Assembly: GCA_963921305.4 (NCBI GenBank)
Contig: CAWUEX030000002.1
Span: 62,001-126,000 of the forward strand
Direction of reading: 5' to 3'
DNA from: CAWUEX02 sp963921305
GTDB lineage: Bacteria > Pseudomonadota > Alphaproteobacteria > Rhodospirillales > Rhodospirillaceae
DNA: 64,000 bases
Shown: positions 62,490-64,000 of the stretch, piece after piece
Layout of the letters: each line of letters starts with the position of its first letter
How positions within the stretch are numbered: position 1 is the stretch's first letter
Program-made: the position numbers and the translations under genes
The notes under the pieces: generated by a model
The model's database searches: none
Seen by the model: only the letters and a program-made list of their open reading frames with translations
What the model was told of the DNA's origin: nothing

Positions 62490-63503
62490 TTACATCGTCA
62501 GATTTGATAGACTCTCTGTCTCCTGCCGAACCGTTTCCCGGTCTTCGTCGGGGAGCGGGATCAAACCCTTATCGAGAAGATAACCATCCTCACCGGACGC
62601 CCGGTCGCTGACGAATTCCGCCAAATACTCTTCGATGCCTGGCACGACCCCGACATGAGCTTTCTTGACGTAGAAGTAGAGCGACCGCGAAACCGGATAC
62701 CCCCCTTCTGCAATGTTTTCGAAGGTCGGCTCGATACCGGCGACGGTTGCGCCGCGCACCTTATCAGCGTTTTGATCGAGGAAGCTGAACCCGAAGATAC
62801 CGAAGGCAGCGGGATTGGCGCCGAGTTTCTGAACGATCAGATTATCGTTCTCACCAGCTTCGACGAAACGTCCGTCTTCACGAATGAGGTGACAGGCCTT
62901 GCCTTCGAGCCCGAGGTCGGCAGCACCATCGATGCCTTCACAGCCAGCTTCCATAGCCAACTCGACAAAGGCATCACGGGTACCGGATGTCGGCGGCGGG
63001 CCGAGAACTTCGATTTCAGCATTGGGCAGCGACGGATCGATGTCGCGCCAGTTGGTGTAGGGATTGGCCACGAGCTTGCCGTCCATCGGAACCTCTTTCG
63101 CCAAGGCCAGGAACAACTGCGGCAAAGTGATATCGAGTGCCGGGCCCGACTTGTCGTTGGCAAGTACGATTCCATCGAAGCCAATGCGCACTTCGGTAAT
63201 CTCTGAAACGCCGTTACTAGCGCACAACTCGACTTCACTGGATTTGATACGGCGTGACGCATTGGTCATATCCGGGGTGCCGGTGCCGACGCCCTCACAG
63301 AACAGCTTCAATCCGCCGCCGGACCCGGTGCTTTCAACGATGGGCGTTGCGAAGGATGTGGTACGGCCAAATTGCTCGGCGACCGCGGTCGAGAACGGGA
63401 ACACCGTTGACGATCCGACGATGCGGATTTGATCGCGCGCGCTGGCTGCCGAAACGGCACCCACCGTTAATCCGAGCGCAATAGCGAAAGCTGTCTTTTT
63501 CAT
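62490..63503 (-). CDS. pstS: Phosphate-binding protein PstS
   Basis: This encodes 337 residues with a signal peptide ending near A-S-A-R. Conserved phosphate-binding segments are V-G-S-S-T-V-F-P-F and S-T-G-S-G-G-G and T-S-G-T-R-D-A-F. The five Cys form one or two likely disulfides. It delivers phosphate to PstCA in the periplasm and is the first gene of the operon, preceded by Pho boxes. Confidence 0.96.
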   Translation of the reverse strand: MKKTAFAIALGLTVGAVSAASARDQIRIVGSSTVFPFSTAVAEQFGRTTSFATPIVESTGSGGGLKLFCEGVGTGTPDMTNASRRIKSSEVELCASNGVSEITEVRIGFDGIVLANDKSGPALDITLPQLFLALAKEVPMDGKLVANPYTNWRDIDPSLPNAEIEVLGPPPTSGTRDAFVELAMEAGCEGIDGAADLGLEGKACHLIREDGRFVEAGENDNLIVQKLGANPAAFGIFGFSFLDQNADKVRGATVAGIEPTFENIAEGGYPVSRSLYFYVKKAHVGVVPGIEEYLAEFVSDRASGEDGYLLDKGLIPLPDEDRETVRQETESLSNLTM

Positions 63504-63571
63504 CTAAATCTCCACCTCAGGGACTGTGCGGCTGATGTTCTGAGTGCCGCATTCTGATTTACGCACGCGCC

Positions 63572-63627
63572 AACCTATTCACGGACAGCGTCACGATTGT
63601 GACACTTATATTAAAGAAATATGACAC
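63572..63627 (-). promoter_or_regulatory. Tandem Pho boxes and promoter of pstS
   Basis: On the minus strand four 7-bp units repeat every 11 bp between 63627 and 63588: GTGTCAT, CTTTAAT, GTGTCAC and GTGACGC, matching the PhoB consensus CTGTCAT-n4-CTGTCAT to differing degrees. A -10 like TAGGTT lies at 63577-63572, about 10 bases after the last unit, which is the usual PhoB-activated arrangement. It lies about 70-125 bases before the pstS start. Confidence 0.7.
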
Positions 63628-63710
63628 CGCGTTCGCGACAATATTACAGCCGGGCTCTAGGACAAAACCGGAAGATAAACCGTTGAAATAATGAGATAAA
63701 ATATTTTTCT

Positions 63711-64000
63711 TTATGAGCCGCGCAAGGCGAGGATGTTGGCGGCGTAGTCCTGATCTCCGGCGAAAACCGCGCTGCCCGCCACCAACACATCGGCGCCCGC
63801 CGAAATACAGTCCTGGGCGGTCTTCGCGTTCACCCCCCCATCAACCTCAACCTCGATTGGACGGTTGCCGATCATGTCTTTTAAGCGGCGAATCTTGTCA
63901 AGCTGAGAGGCGATGAAACTTTGCCCGCCGAACCCAGGATTGACGGACATCACCAACACCAGATCGACCTTGTCGAGGACATATTCGATGGCGTCGGCCG
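63711..64000 (-). CDS. rpe: Ribulose-phosphate 3-epimerase, C-terminal part
   Basis: This is cut by the window edge and shows the last 96 residues. The run V-L-V-M-S-V-N-P-G-F-G-G-Q-S-F and the E-V-D-G-G-V-N motif near the end are those of Rpe, which interconverts ribulose 5-phosphate and xylulose 5-phosphate in the pentose phosphate pathway. The internal Met at 63959 is not the real start, since the frame and similarity continue upstream to the edge. Confidence 0.93.
   Translation of the reverse strand, partial: ADAIEYVLDKVDLVLVMSVNPGFGGQSFIASQLDKIRRLKDMIGNRPIEVEVDGGVNAKTAQDCISAGADVLVAGSAVFAGDQDYAANILALRGS

Overview
The window looks like chromosomal DNA of a GC-rich, heterotrophic, probably marine or aquatic alphaproteobacterium. 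The evidence is the gene repertoire: TRAP and TAXI uptake components, a DmdC-type acyl-CoA dehydrogenase, DUF2336, ppdK next to glyS/glyQ, an ScfR/RamB-type regulator divergent from the glyoxylate genes, PstA and PstC with long alphaproteobacterial-type insertions, and pstSCAB-phoU-phoB. Most genes are tightly packed, with many overlaps of 4 to 8 nt. I cannot name the genus.

Layout. 1-7.2 kb: a truncated exported protein, a small secreted protein, an exported NmrA-like protein, a beta-oxidation operon on the minus strand (FadB/FadJ-like, SDR, acyl-CoA dehydrogenase) and a voltage-gated potassium channel. 7.2-18.2 kb: a glutathione transferase, a large exported alpha/beta hydrolase, a minus-strand run of three glycosyltransferases, asparagine synthetase and dihydroorotase, then ygfZ and a second exported NmrA-like protein. 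18.2-27.7 kb: core genes, namely pyruvate phosphate dikinase carrying an unusual N-terminal Cro/YdaS-like DNA-binding domain, glyS/glyQ, a S49 peptidase, a TrmN6-like methyltransferase, DUF2007 and a polyprenyl diphosphate synthase, ending at tRNA-Pro(CGG).

27.6-34.1 kb is the accessory region. tRNA-Pro(CGG) occurs twice as intact, identical copies and a third time as a 44-bp 3' remnant. Between the first two copies, an AT-rich cargo of five same-strand genes (28303-31734) is bracketed by two 221-bp direct repeats, each the 3' end of a flavin amine oxidase gene. The cargo encodes two unrecognised small proteins, a thymidylate-kinase-like nucleotide kinase, a winged-helix/PLD-like protein with a C-terminal membrane anchor, and a radical SAM protein that resembles prokaryotic viperins in several stretches. 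I infer a candidate antiviral defence operon; this is the most interesting part of the window. Between the second tRNA and the 3' remnant lies a two-gene module with a Panacea (DUF4065/SocA-like) antitoxin and its probable toxin.

34.1-45.2 kb: the glyoxylate bypass (isocitrate lyase, malate synthase and a small co-transcribed unknown) with a divergent short-chain acyl-CoA regulator, a peptide-type solute-binding protein, an exported hydrolase with His in the nucleophile position, aspartate-semialdehyde dehydrogenase, a NhaC-type antiporter and an exported formylglycine-generating-enzyme-like protein. 45.2-56.6 kb: an IclR regulator, an orphan DctP, a glycosyltransferase-like protein, DUF1838, an IorB-like molybdenum hydroxylase subunit, glyoxalase I, DUF2336 and a TAXI-TRAP transporter (fused permease plus binding protein). 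56.8-64 kb: apt, then the minus-strand phosphate operon pstS-pstC-pstA-pstB-phoU-phoB with tandem Pho boxes upstream and a hairpin terminator after pstS, and the 3' part of rpe at the window edge.

All functional calls come from reading motifs and context; no database search was run.
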